DNA of 64,000 bases, taken from a bacterium HR29 (GTDB lineage: Bacteria; Chloroflexota; Dehalococcoidia; Tepidiformales; Tepidiformaceae). The translations under genes were made by a program, and so were the position numbers. Below are positions 8,436 through 17,809 of this stretch, piece after piece (the stretch's first letter is position 1; the number at the start of each line of letters is the position of its first letter). Where the stretch lies: contig BEIF01000001.1 of the NCBI GenBank assembly GCA_002898215.1, positions 62,001 through 126,000 of the forward strand, given 5' to 3'. Below the pieces are notes generated by a model. It had not been told where the DNA came from and searched no databases. It saw only the letters and a list, made by a program, of their open reading frames with translations.

Positions 8436-9925
8436 GGCGCTGCCTCGCAGACCGCTTCCACCAGCGCGTCGAGGGTGGGCTCGCGCGCCTGGGCGTCAAC
8501 CCTCCCGAACACCTCTGCCACCACCGCCGACGTGCTCGGGCCGATGCTCACGAGGCGCACATGCTCCGGCAGCGGCGCCCCGCCGAGGGCGCGGGCGAGG
8601 AATCGAGCCGTCGAGCCGCTCGTGAACGTGATCACGTCGGCTTCACGGACGGCCGCCAGCGTGGTCTCGTCCAGGGGGGCGGGTTCGGGGCGGTACGCCA
8701 CGACCCGCCATACGTAAGCGCCTCGGTCCCGAAGGACCTTCTCCAGCTCGTCGCCCGCTTCCGAGGATGCCGGATAGAGTACCCGGTCGCCCTCTCGCAA
8801 CGGCAGCGCCGCCGCGAGGGAGCGGGCGGTCCCGCCATCGGCGACGAAGTCGGCTCGGAGACCCCGTGCGGTGAGAGCGTGCGCGGTCGCCGCGCCCACG
8901 GCCGCCAGCCCGACGCCCGCCAGGCGGCGTGCATCGTGGCCCCCGGATTCGAGCGCTAGCCAGAGCGCCTCGACGGCGTTCTGGCTCGTCAGCGCGATCC
9001 ACTCCCACCGTTCCTCGAGGGCTGCGGCCACCTCCTCGGCTGCGTACCTCACGCGGATAGCCGGCGCTTCGATGACCCGAGCGCCCAGCCGTTCCAGCCG
9101 CTCCCGCAGCTCGCTCGATTGCGTTCGGGAGCGGGTGACCGCGACCCGCACGCCAGCGAGCGGCCCCGGCACGAACCAGGCGAGCTCCTCGCCTAGGCGA
9201 ACAACCTCGCCGACCACGAGGAGCGCTGGCGTTCCGAGCTCCGCCCGGGCCGCGTCGGCGGCGATGGTCGCCAGCGTCCCGCGCACGACGCGCTGGTCGC
9301 TGCGCGTTCCCCACTGGATCACCGCAGCGGGCGTAGCGGGCGTCTTCCCCGCCGCGATCATCGCCTCGGCGATGGCTTCGAGCCGTAGGCCGCCCATGAG
9401 GACCACCACCGTGTCCGCCGCGGCGGCGCCGCGCCAGTCGACCGCGCGGGCTTCGTCCCCGCCACGGCTTCCGGTGGCGATGAAGACGCTCGCCGCGAGC
9501 CCTCGATGCGTGACAGGGATGCCCGCATACGCGGGCGCGGCAATGGCCGACGTGACGCCCGGGACGACCGTGAAGGGCACACCCGCCTTCCGCAGGGCGA
9601 GCGCCTCCTCTCCGCCCCGACCGAACACGAAGGGGTCGCCCCCTTTCAGCCGCACGACCCGCTTCCCTTCCTTCGCCAACCGGACCATGAGCGCCTCGAT
9701 CTCCTGCTGGTCGACCGACGCCTCACCCGCCCGCTTTCCCACGAAGAGCCGCTCCGCCTCGGGCCTGGCGAACTGGAGCAGCCGCTCGTCGACGAGGGCG
9801 TCGAAGAGTACGACGTCGGCTCGTTCGAGGGCTTCCCTGCCTGCGAGCGTGAGCAGCCCGGGGTCGCCGGGCCCGGCGCCCACCAGCCATACGCGTCCCA
9901 GCGTGCCCCCGCCCGCGTCGCGCAT
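8426..9925 (-). CDS. cobA-hemD: Fused uroporphyrinogen-III C-methyltransferase / uroporphyrinogen-III synthase
   Basis: A 499-residue bifunctional cytosolic enzyme. Residues about 10-245 are the SAM-dependent methyltransferase CobA/SUMT (VWLVGAGPGDPGLLTLAG, VVRLKGGDPFVFGRGGEE, GVTSAIAAPAYAGIPVTHR), which makes precorrin-2. Residues about 250-499 are HemD (LAGVRVAVTRSRTQSSELRE), which cyclises hydroxymethylbilane to uroporphyrinogen III. The fusion puts both ends of the branch point in one chain. It is the first gene of the operon. ATG 9925 lies 8 nt downstream of a TAAGCT -10-like hexamer, so the mRNA may be leaderless. The divergent phosphotransferase starts 57 bp away. Confidence 0.95.
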   Translation of the reverse strand: MRDAGGGTLGRVWLVGAGPGDPGLLTLAGREALERADVVLFDALVDERLLQFARPEAERLFVGKRAGEASVDQQEIEALMVRLAKEGKRVVRLKGGDPFVFGRGGEEALALRKAGVPFTVVPGVTSAIAAPAYAGIPVTHRGLAASVFIATGSRGGDEARAVDWRGAAAADTVVVLMGGLRLEAIAEAMIAAGKTPATPAAVIQWGTRSDQRVVRGTLATIAADAARAELGTPALLVVGEVVRLGEELAWFVPGPLAGVRVAVTRSRTQSSELRERLERLGARVIEAPAIRVRYAAEEVAAALEERWEWIALTSQNAVEALWLALESGGHDARRLAGVGLAAVGAATAHALTARGLRADFVADGGTARSLAAALPLREGDRVLYPASSEAGDELEKVLRDRGAYVWRVVAYRPEPAPLDETTLAAVREADVITFTSGSTARFLARALGGAPLPEHVRLVSIGPSTSAVVAEVFGRVDAQAREPTLDALVEAVCEAAPWG

Positions 9926-9933
9926 CGATCGCT

Positions 9934-9973
9934 AGCTTACGGCACGCCCGCGGGGCTGTCGGCCCGCTATACT
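9934..9973. promoter_or_regulatory. Divergent promoter pair between cobA-hemD and the phosphotransferase
   Basis: The 56-bp intergenic space holds TATACT (9968-9973, plus strand), 8 nt before the GTG at 9982, and TAAGCT on the minus strand (9939-9934), 8 nt before the ATG at 9925. Both spacings put the transcription start at or within a base or two of the start codon, and neither gene has a Shine-Dalgarno sequence. This suggests two leaderless transcripts. No convincing -35 element is seen for either. Confidence 0.55.
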
Positions 9974-9981
9974 GACCGTTC

Positions 9982-11055
9982 GTGCAGACCGAAGCAGTTC
10001 CCGGAATCCGGTACCAGAGCGTCAGCCGCTTCTTCCGCGAGCACGTTCCCGGCGCCGACGAGGGCCCGCTCCGCTTCGAGCTGCTTTCCGGCGGCCGGTC
10101 GAACCTCACCTACAAGGTCACGTGCGGCGACCGTGTCTGGGTGCTCCGGCGCCCACCGCTGGGTCACGTTCTGCCCACCGCGCACGACATGGTGCGCGAG
10201 TACCGCGTCCTCACGGCCCTCAACAGCACGGATGTTCCCGCACCCAGGACGATCGCCCTCTGCGATGACCCCTCCGTCAACGATTACCCCTTCTACGTGA
10301 TGACCTACGTCGAAGGCGTCATTATCGGTGACGAGCTGCCGGACGGCTTCGCCGACACCCCGGAAAAGCGGCGCGCCCTCAGCCTCGCCCTCGTCGACGC
10401 GCTCGCACGACTTCATTCGGTCGACTACGAGGCCGTCGGCCTCGGCGACTTCGGGCGCCCCGAGGGCTACCTGGAGCGCCAGATACGTCGATGGGCCGAA
10501 CAGTGGGAGCGCTCGAAGACCCGTCACCTCCCCGCCATCTACGAGCTCCAGCGGCGCCTGCGGGCCGCGATCCCGCCGCCACAGCCGCCGGCCATCGTGC
10601 ACGGCGATTACCGGCTCGGGAACATGATTTTCGACCCCGCGGACCCGGGACACGTCCTCGCCATCCTCGACTGGGAGATGGCGACCCTGGGCGACCCGCT
10701 CGCCGACTTGGGGTACACCTTCGTCTACTGGGGGGACCGCTCCGACGCTCCCGAACGCCTCTCCGTGCGGCCTGCCGCCTCCATCACCGCCCAGCCGGGC
10801 TTTCTCTCCCGGGCCGAACTTGCGGCGGAGTACGCCCGGCGCACCGGCCGGTCGGTCGACCACATCGACTTCTACCAGGTGCTCGCCTACTACAAGCTCG
10901 CCGTCATCGTCGAGGGCATCTACAACCGCTACCTCCAGGGGAAGACGGTCGGCGAGGGCTTCGAGGCGTACGAGCGCCAGTCGGAGGTCCTGGCGGAGAT
11001 CGCGCTCTCCATCGCCGACGAATCGGAGGACCCCAGGCTCCGCGGCCAGCTTTAA
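9982..11055 (+). CDS. Phosphotransferase family protein (APH/ACAD10-kinase-like)
   Basis: A 357-residue protein-kinase-fold phosphotransferase of the type found alone or fused to acyl-CoA dehydrogenases (ACAD10/11 N-terminal domain). These proteins phosphorylate 4-hydroxy-acyl-CoA or similar hydroxyl substrates. Visible parts are the nucleotide-binding LLSGGRSNLTYKV (about 35-47), the hinge YPFYVMTYVEGVIIGDELP, the catalytic loop IVHGDYRLGNMIFD and the metal site ILDWEMATLGDPLADLGY. The GTG start sits 8 nt behind a TATACT box. The neighbourhood of fatty-acid genes fits a role in acyl-CoA metabolism rather than antibiotic resistance. It converges on the histidine kinase gene, and the two stops share a TTAA at 11052-11055. 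Confidence 0.85.
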   Translation: MQTEAVPGIRYQSVSRFFREHVPGADEGPLRFELLSGGRSNLTYKVTCGDRVWVLRRPPLGHVLPTAHDMVREYRVLTALNSTDVPAPRTIALCDDPSVNDYPFYVMTYVEGVIIGDELPDGFADTPEKRRALSLALVDALARLHSVDYEAVGLGDFGRPEGYLERQIRRWAEQWERSKTRHLPAIYELQRRLRAAIPPPQPPAIVHGDYRLGNMIFDPADPGHVLAILDWEMATLGDPLADLGYTFVYWGDRSDAPERLSVRPAASITAQPGFLSRAELAAEYARRTGRSVDHIDFYQVLAYYKLAVIVEGIYNRYLQGKTVGEGFEAYERQSEVLAEIALSIADESEDPRLRGQL

Positions 11056-12392
11056 TCGGCCGCCGGCAACCTCACCACGAAGCGGGCGCCGCCTTCGGCT
11101 CGATTCTCGGCGTGCACCGAGCCGCCGTGTGCCCGTGCCAGGTGCTTCACGATGGCGAGACCGAGGCCCACTCCCTCGCTGGCGCGCGCCGGGTCCCCCT
11201 TGTAGAAACGCTCGAATACGCGCGGCAGGTGCTCAGGCGCGATTCCCGGCCCCTCGTCTTCGACCGCGATCTCTACCGTCCCGTCGTCGCGCCGAGCCGA
11301 GAGCCGAACGGTGCCGCCCGGAGGGCTGTACTTCACTGCGTTGTCGAGCAGGTTCGTCAGCATCCGGACGAGCGCTTGGCGATCCGCAACGGCGACGGCC
11401 TCCTCTGCCACCTCCAACGCCAGCACCTTCCCCTCGCGTGCTGCGCGAGGCTCCAAGGTCGCAGCCGCTTCGGCCGCGGCCTCGCGCACGGCCACCGGGG
11501 CGATCGCCAGCTGGATGGCACCTGCCTCGATGCGCGAGAGGTCCAACAGCTCGTTCACCAGTGCCGTCATCCGGTCGACCTGGGACACGATTCGGACGAC
11601 GACCTCCTTCACCCCGGGGTCCTCGACCTCGTGTTCCAGCATCTCCGCCAGGGCCCGCACCGCTGCCAGCGGGGTACGCAGCTCGTGCGACACGTTCGAG
11701 ATGAAGTCCCGGCGCATCTGCTCCGTGCGCTGCACCTCGGTCAGGTCGGTGAGAACGAGCAGGGCTGCCCATTCTCCCCCGCCGGGAATGGGGCGGGCCT
11801 CCGCCCGCAGGGGCAAGCGATGCGGCCCGAAGGCCACCACTCTGGCCTCTTCGTTTCCCCGGAGGGCAGCCTCGGCGAGGGCAGCGAGCTCGTAGTCCCG
11901 CACTGCCTCGATGAATCGTCGACCCTCGAAGGCGCCTAGCTTCAGTCCGAGCATCGCCTGGGCGGCGGCGTTCGCCAGCGCGATGGTTCCCTCCCTCCCG
12001 ATGGCAACGATGCCTGCCCCTGCGGCGTCGAAGGTTGCCCGCAGCCGCGCCGCCTCCGCCTCGGCCGCCGCCATCACTTCCTCCAGCCGGTCGGCCAGCC
12101 GGTTCACGTGGAGGACGAGTGGGCCTGCCAGCCGCGAAGCATCGTGAACGCGGGCTCCCGCGTCTCCGGCTTCGATGGCCCTCACCGTCCGCACGACGGA
12201 CCCCGTGGCGCGGGCCAACCCCCAGGAGGCGACGAACGCTGCGACCGCGCCGGCGAGGGCCAGCGCACCCCCGACGATCGCCTGCGTCCAGCCACTCGCC
12301 TCGGTGTGGCCGACCAGCGCCCCCGCAGCATACGCACTGGCAGCGATCGCAGCGGCCAAACCGGCCGCCGGCCAGGCGATGCTGCCGCTCAC
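11052..12392 (-). CDS. Membrane sensor histidine kinase (PhoR-like)
   Basis: A 446-residue sensor kinase. Two N-terminal membrane helices (about 7-29 and 38-62) leave almost no extracytoplasmic loop. A HAMP-like linker (about 60-115) and a PAS domain (about 115-205, IVAIGREGTIALANAAAQAMLG) follow. HisKA carries the phospho-accepting His in FISNVSHELRTPL (about 233-245), and the HATPase has N-box LLDNAVKYSP, G1 DEGPGIAPEHL and G2 GVGLGLAIVKH. The closest architecture is PhoR. The short periplasmic part suggests sensing in the membrane or through a partner. It starts 6 nt after its response regulator, so they form one operon. Confidence 0.92.
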   Translation of the reverse strand: MSGSIAWPAAGLAAAIAASAYAAGALVGHTEASGWTQAIVGGALALAGAVAAFVASWGLARATGSVVRTVRAIEAGDAGARVHDASRLAGPLVLHVNRLADRLEEVMAAAEAEAARLRATFDAAGAGIVAIGREGTIALANAAAQAMLGLKLGAFEGRRFIEAVRDYELAALAEAALRGNEEARVVAFGPHRLPLRAEARPIPGGGEWAALLVLTDLTEVQRTEQMRRDFISNVSHELRTPLAAVRALAEMLEHEVEDPGVKEVVVRIVSQVDRMTALVNELLDLSRIEAGAIQLAIAPVAVREAAAEAAATLEPRAAREGKVLALEVAEEAVAVADRQALVRMLTNLLDNAVKYSPPGGTVRLSARRDDGTVEIAVEDEGPGIAPEHLPRVFERFYKGDPARASEGVGLGLAIVKHLARAHGGSVHAENRAEGGARFVVRLPAAD

Positions 12393-12398
12393 CGTCCG

Positions 12399-13115
12399 CT
12401 ACCCGTCGAAAAGGTACCCGCTCCCCCGCACGGTCTTGATACGCCGCGGCGCCGATGGCTCGGGTTCGATCTTCTGACGCAGCCACCGCACGTGGACGTC
12501 GACGGTCCGCTCGCCGCCCTCGTAGTCGTACCCCCACACGTCTTGCAGCAGCTGCTCACGGGTGAATACCCGCCCCGGGTGTCGCATGAAGAATACCAGA
12601 AGGTCGTATTCCTTCGGCTTCAACCGGAGCGGCTCGCCGTTTCGCCGCACCTCCCGCCGCAGCGGAAGCGCCTCCAAGTCGCCCGAAACGATGCGCTCCG
12701 ACGCCTGCTCGGCGGGCGCTGGCCGCGACGCGCTCCGCGTCCGCCGCAGGAGCGCGCGAATGCGGGCCAGAAGCTCGCGCATGCTGAACGGCTTGGCGAG
12801 ATAGTCGTCCGCGCCCATGTCGAGTCCCGCGACGCGGTCCGATTCACCCCCCAGCGCCGTGAGCATGATGATCGGGGTTTGCTGGTCCCGGCGCAGGAGA
12901 CGGCAGAATTGCATGCCGTCGAGGCCCGGCAGCATCACGTCCAGCACGATGAGGTCCGGCCTCCGCTCCCGAGCGACCTTCAGCCCATCGTCGCCGCGCG
13001 CTGCAGTGAGCACCGTGTACCCTTCCCGCTCGAGCTGCCGGCGCACGGCGAAGCGGAGCGCTTCGTCGTCCTCCACGACCAGGATCGTCGCGCCTTGGTT
13101 CCGATGCTCGCTCAT
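12399..13115 (-). CDS. OmpR/PhoB-family response regulator
   Basis: A 238-residue DNA-binding response regulator paired with the downstream kinase. The receiver domain (about 8-122) has the acidic pair in VVEDDEAL, the phospho-acceptor Asp in VLDVMLPGLDG, the Thr in IIMLTALGG and the Lys in DYLAKPFS. The winged-helix output domain (about 145-238) ends with YEGGERTVDVHVRWLRQKIEP and TVRGSGYLF. I prefer ATG 13115 (MSEHRNQG) to the GTG 12 nt upstream because a GGGGAGA sequence then has proper spacing. The divergent exported thioredoxin-like gene starts 85 bp away and is a possible target. Confidence 0.93.
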   Translation of the reverse strand: MSEHRNQGATILVVEDDEALRFAVRRQLEREGYTVLTAARGDDGLKVARERRPDLIVLDVMLPGLDGMQFCRLLRRDQQTPIIMLTALGGESDRVAGLDMGADDYLAKPFSMRELLARIRALLRRTRSASRPAPAEQASERIVSGDLEALPLRREVRRNGEPLRLKPKEYDLLVFFMRHPGRVFTREQLLQDVWGYDYEGGERTVDVHVRWLRQKIEPEPSAPRRIKTVRGSGYLFDG

Positions 13116-13199
13116 TCTTGGCGCCACTCTCCCCTGCAGCCGTTAACGGGCGGTGAACCCCTTCTCGCGCTACCATCATCGCAAAGCCGGAGCCGCTCG

Positions 13200-13850
13200 A
13201 TGGTCCGCCGCCTTCCCCGCCGCGACGTCCTGGGTATTGCCGCCTTGGCAGCGGCCGCCGCCGGCCTCGCGTCGGTAGGCGTGTGGGCGCTCGCCCGTCC
13301 CGAGTCGCCCGAATCCTCCAGATGGGCAGGGACCCCCGCACCCACGCCGACGGCGTTCCCGGGCACCGGCCCTCTCGATAGCCGCCGGGCGAAGGTCGGC
13401 CAACCGGCCCCCGACTTCGCCCTCCTCGACGTCCGCGACGAAACGACCATCCGCCGCCTCTCCGACTATCGCGGGAAGGTCGTCCTCCTCAACTGGTACG
13501 CAAGCTGGTGCTCCCCGTGCCGGCGCGAAATCCCGCTTCTCCAGCGGGCGGCCGAAGCCCTCCCCGACGAGCTCGTGGTGCTGGGCGTCGACCTCCAGGA
13601 GCCCTTCGAGCGGGCGCGAGCGATCCTCGAGATGTTCGGTGGCCGCTACCCGGCTGTCCTCGACTCGAACGGCGAGGTCTCCGCTCGCTACGGGGTGCGG
13701 GGTCTGCCCACCACCTTCGTCATCGACCGCGATGGCCGTATCGTCGGGGTCCGCGCCGGCGAACTGCGCGAGGAGGACCTCGGCCGCCTTCTGGGCGAAG
13801 CGGGGCTCTCGCTTCCCGAGGGGTTCCCAAGGCCCGCCGCGGGGGAGTGA
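13200..13850 (+). CDS. Exported TlpA/ResA-like thiol-disulfide oxidoreductase
   Basis: A 216-residue thioredoxin-fold protein acting outside the membrane. The N-terminus looks like a Tat signal (PRRDVLG followed by a hydrophobic stretch to about residue 30). A Pro/Thr-rich linker (about 40-58) leads to an AhpC/TlpA domain: KVGQPAPDFALLDV, VLLNWYASWCSPCRREIP with the redox CSPC, and a cis-Pro loop GVRGLPTTFVIDRDGRIVG. Such proteins reduce apocytochrome c or maintain exported thiols. This would fit the c-type cytochrome encoded at 23 kb, but that link is inference. ATG 13200 is the first start inside the conserved reading; the open frame upstream runs antisense to the two-component genes. Confidence 0.9.
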   Translation: MVRRLPRRDVLGIAALAAAAAGLASVGVWALARPESPESSRWAGTPAPTPTAFPGTGPLDSRRAKVGQPAPDFALLDVRDETTIRRLSDYRGKVVLLNWYASWCSPCRREIPLLQRAAEALPDELVVLGVDLQEPFERARAILEMFGGRYPAVLDSNGEVSARYGVRGLPTTFVIDRDGRIVGVRAGELREEDLGRLLGEAGLSLPEGFPRPAAGE

Positions 13851-13874
13851 GCTCGCTTTCGGCGGGACTCGCGC

Positions 13875-14813
13875 TCAGCCGGCGGGGCGGGCCGTCTCAC
13901 TCCCCGGCATCGCCTGCTGCTGAAACTCAGGGAAGGCGGGACCGAACACCTGCGGGAACCGTTCGAACAGCTCGTCCACCTCCCATTTCCGGACGCCCTG
14001 GAGGACAATCTGCGGCTGGATCTGCGAGTACAGGGTGATGCGGTACCCCGAGATGCCCCAGCAGCGCCCGGTCACCCACCAGGCGGCGTCGCTTGCCAGG
14101 TAGACGAGGGGGACCGCTACGTTCGCCGGGTCCCGTTCCGTTCCCGCCGCCGAGTCCGACCGAATGGCTTGGCCCGGGTTCGTCCGTCGCTCCGGCGGCA
14201 CGGTGTCGGTCATCCGCGTGGAAGCGCCCGGCGCGATCGAGTTCGCCGTCACCCCGTACCGGCCCAGAGCTCGGGCGCAGCTCAGGGTGAAGCCCCAGAT
14301 ACCCATCTTCGCTGCAGCGTAGTTGGGTTGGCCGGGCGCTCCGAAGAGCCCGGACCCCGATGTGAAGTTGATCAGCCGCCCGCCCTGACGCGCCTGCCGC
14401 CAATGGATCGATGCGAAGCGGGTGGTGGCGTACGTGCCCCGGAGGTGGACGCGAATCACCGCATCCCACTCCTCCGGGGTCATGTTGAAGATCATGCGGT
14501 CGCGAAGGATGCCGGCGCAGTTGACGAGGATGTCCAGCTTCCCCCAGGCGTCCAGCGCCTTGCGGACCAGGGCCTCTGCCTGGTCGACGTCCGAGACGTC
14601 GCCGAAATCGGGGATGGCCTCTCCCCCGAAGGCCCGGATCTCCTCCACCACTTCCTCGGCGGGGCGAGTATCCGCCCCCTCCCCCGCTACCGACGTCCCG
14701 AGGTCGTTGACCACAACCCGCGCGCCCTCCTTCGCGAACAGCAGGGCGATCTCCCGGCCGATTCCTCGTCCGGCCCCGGTAATGACAGCGGTCTTGCCAT
14801 CGAGGTGACCCAT
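13875..14813 (-). CDS. SDR-family oxidoreductase (beta-hydroxyacyl dehydrogenase type)
   Basis: A 312-residue short-chain dehydrogenase. The nucleotide motif is TGAGRGIG (about 12-19), the structural NCAG motif is in ILVNCAGILRDRMI, and the catalytic Ser and YxxxK are in NFTSGSGLFGAPGQPNYAAAK. The VVVNDLG segment after beta-2 is typical of the hydroxyacyl-CoA dehydrogenase branch related to the SDR domain of peroxisomal multifunctional enzyme 2. It is longer than a minimal SDR by about 50 residues at the C-terminus. GGAGGG lies just before ATG 14813, and a TAGACT -10 box sits at 14855-14850. A role in acyl-CoA beta-oxidation is likely but not proven. Confidence 0.85.
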   Translation of the reverse strand: MGHLDGKTAVITGAGRGIGREIALLFAKEGARVVVNDLGTSVAGEGADTRPAEEVVEEIRAFGGEAIPDFGDVSDVDQAEALVRKALDAWGKLDILVNCAGILRDRMIFNMTPEEWDAVIRVHLRGTYATTRFASIHWRQARQGGRLINFTSGSGLFGAPGQPNYAAAKMGIWGFTLSCARALGRYGVTANSIAPGASTRMTDTVPPERRTNPGQAIRSDSAAGTERDPANVAVPLVYLASDAAWWVTGRCWGISGYRITLYSQIQPQIVLQGVRKWEVDELFERFPQVFGPAFPEFQQQAMPGSETARPAG

Positions 14814-14865
14814 CGTGCCCTCCGTGCCATGGTGAGAGTTCGCGGCACGAGTCTAGATCGCGCAG

Positions 14866-14901
14866 CAGCCGCCGGAGCGCCCCGGCACGCTCCGGCGGCT
14901 G
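14866..14901 (-). terminator. Strong hairpin downstream of the polyester hydrolase gene
   Basis: A perfect 14-bp inverted repeat (CAGCCGCCGGAGCG at 14866-14879 and its complement at 14888-14901) with an 8-nt loop starts 18 nt after the stop of the polyester hydrolase. There is no uridine run after it, so it may be a pause or Rho-assisted terminator. It separates that gene from the SDR promoter. Confidence 0.6.
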
Positions 14902-14919
14902 GGTCCCGATGCCTTCCGG

Positions 14920-15933
<1,014 letters not shown>

Positions 15934-16025
15934 TCACGGTATGGATACGAGCCTTTTGCGACGTCGTAACCCTTCACCGTCAACGAAGAAGCCGCGTGGC
16001 TGGCGAGTCCGACGATTGGAACGCG

Positions 16026-16355
16026 CGGCTCCGCCCCGTTCGCGCGCTGTTCCCTGCCGACTCCTTGCGGTTCCCCCTCGCCCTTCGAGGACCTGGTTGC
16101 GCGCTGCCCGACGGGTCGCGGCTCGCTCGGGAGACGGTGGCGAGTCCTTCTCGGCCTACGGGGAGGGGGTGTGCGCTGCCCGCACGGGCGCCGGTCGCTC
16201 AGGAGGCAAGGGGGCCCCCGATGCCGTTCGAGGGCCTAGGTGAGCACGCCCCGACGGGGTGCGCCTCACTCGGGACGCGGTGGGGGTTCTTCCCGCCCTC
16301 CGGGGACGCGGGTGCGCGCCGCCCCCTCGGCAGGCGGTGCCGAGTGCTCCTCGCC
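16026..16355. repeat. Degenerate tandem repeat, period about 72 bp, at least four units
   Basis: Units begin near 16026, 16098, 16170, 16241 and 16313, each 71-72 bp. Units 2 and 4 agree at about 70 percent of positions when written under each other (shared core CCCGACGGG and CTCGGGA, with a GGGGA near the end). The last unit runs into the 3' end of the LysM-peptidase gene. The rest of 15802-16025 holds the hydrolase promoter and no recognisable gene. The open plus-strand frame across the repeat is rich in Arg, Pro and Ala and looks non-coding. Confidence 0.55.
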
Positions 16356-17564
16356 CTACCGGAAACTGATGTAGAGCTCGGGGTCGACGGGTGCGCCGTT
16401 GTAGCGGATTTCGAAGTGCAGGTGCTCACCCGTCGTGTAGCCGGTAAGCCCCGAGACCCCGATGACCGTTCCCTGGGTCACGTACTGACCGACCGAGACA
16501 TCGATTCGGCCGAGGTGCGCGTACAGCGTCGACCACCCTTCCCCGCAGTCGATGACCACGTGGTAGCCGTAGCTGTACGTCCACCACTCGGTGCGGACCA
16601 CTGTCCCGCTGCACGAGGCGAAGATCGGGGAGTTTGGCATCCCCCAGAGGTCGAGGTCGATCCCCTCGTGGATTCGCCCAGCGCCCCGCGGTGTTCCGAA
16701 GGGATCGCTCACGCCGCGCCAGGCTGCCAGCGGCGGGGCGAAGCGGCCGCCTCCACTTGGCGGCGGGGTGAAGTTCCCTCCGCCACCGCCCGTGCTGGGC
16801 CGCGACGGCGGGGCGGGCGGCGGCGGTGGCGGCGGTTTCCTCGTCGCGCCCGGCAAGAGCACGTACCGACCGGGCTCCAGCGACGACGGGTCCGTGATGT
16901 TGTTCGCCCGGAAGGACACCACTGCATCGACGGTGACGTTGTCGTACTGGGCGACGATCGAGGCGACCGTTTCTCCGTAGCCGACTTTGTGCAGGATCCC
17001 GTCTCGTAGCGGCACGAGGATCTCCTGCCCCACCACGATGAGGTCAGGCGCGTGAATCGTCGGGTTGTTGTCGAGGATCGTCCCGACGCTCACCCCGTAG
17101 GCAGCGGCGATACTGCTGACGGTGTCGCCCGGTCGAGCGACGTGCAGCACGTACGGCTTCGAGGGGTCCAGCACCTCGGCCAGCGACGTTCCGTTCATCC
17201 CCGACGCCGCCGTCGCCGCTGACACGCCCGCGGAAATCGCCGAACTGGGGGAGATACCGCTCAGCGCCCGGACCTGCGCCGCCGTCGCCGGCCGCGTTAC
17301 GAGGGAGAGCGAGGGCAGCGTCTGGTGGCTTGGTCCGCCTCTCAGGTAATTGCTGGCATCGGTCGCTCGGTACACGCCCATCGCGCCCGACAGTGAAAAC
17401 GCCGGCACGCCCGCCGGCGGCCGCGCCGACGTCGTCGAAGGGTAGCGTGCCGCGAAGCCCACCGCAGCCAAGGCAATCGCCACAACCAGGAGATGGAGCA
17501 TCACCCGGCGGTGCCGCTGCGCGTGCGCGTGGGAGCGCGCCCGTGTGCCGTTACCGTTTCCCAT
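16356..17564 (-). CDS. LysM-domain M23 metallopeptidase (peptidoglycan hydrolase)
   Basis: A 402-residue exported wall enzyme. A positively charged N-terminus and a membrane segment (about 21-39) anchor or export it. Two LysM domains follow (about 138-187, VLHVARPGDTVSSIAAAYGVS, and 189-238, ILHKVGYGETVASIVAQYD). A Pro/Gly-rich linker (about 240-280) leads to the M23 domain, with zinc ligands in GRIHEGIDLDL and HLHFEIRYNG and the YAHL motif. It probably cleaves peptidoglycan cross-bridges or activates other lytic enzymes. Its stop lies within the last unit of the 72-bp repeat. No clear promoter was identified in the 190 bp upstream. Confidence 0.92.
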   Translation of the reverse strand: MGNGNGTRARSHAHAQRHRRVMLHLLVVAIALAAVGFAARYPSTTSARPPAGVPAFSLSGAMGVYRATDASNYLRGGPSHQTLPSLSLVTRPATAAQVRALSGISPSSAISAGVSAATAASGMNGTSLAEVLDPSKPYVLHVARPGDTVSSIAAAYGVSVGTILDNNPTIHAPDLIVVGQEILVPLRDGILHKVGYGETVASIVAQYDNVTVDAVVSFRANNITDPSSLEPGRYVLLPGATRKPPPPPPPAPPSRPSTGGGGGNFTPPPSGGGRFAPPLAAWRGVSDPFGTPRGAGRIHEGIDLDLWGMPNSPIFASCSGTVVRTEWWTYSYGYHVVIDCGEGWSTLYAHLGRIDVSVGQYVTQGTVIGVSGLTGYTTGEHLHFEIRYNGAPVDPELYISFR

Positions 17565-17755
17565 CCCACCTCTCGCCGACCCGGGGGCGGGCGCCCCACG
17601 GGCAAGCGTGGTCGGTCGTTAGCGAGCCTCCCGCACCCAACCCTCTCCCGCTATCGCTAACTCGGCCGATTTTCTCCGGCCGGTACCCTTAGGTCCAGCC
17701 CCGTATGCCGGATTTGCGAAAATTTTCCAAAGCCCGGGCGCGCCTGTGCAGCGAA

Positions 17756-17783
17756 ACGGCCCGGGAACGAGGCCCCGGGCCGT
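17756..17783 (-). terminator. Intrinsic terminator after rho
   Basis: A perfect 10-bp stem (ACGGCCCGGG and complement, 17756-17765 with 17774-17783) with an 8-nt loop lies 27 nt after the rho stop and is followed on the minus strand by TTTCG. The short U-tract makes it a moderate terminator. Confidence 0.65.
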
Positions 17784-17809
17784 CGCATCCTCTGCTTCCT
17801 CTGCAGGGC

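Noticed and set aside
12108-13199. Long N-terminal extension of the thioredoxin-like gene
   Set aside because: It runs antisense through the response regulator and kinase; the Tat signal starting at 13200 marks the true N-terminus.
16026-16355. CRISPR array
   Set aside because: The 72-bp units are degenerate throughout, with no alternation of constant repeats and unique spacers, and no cas genes are in the window.
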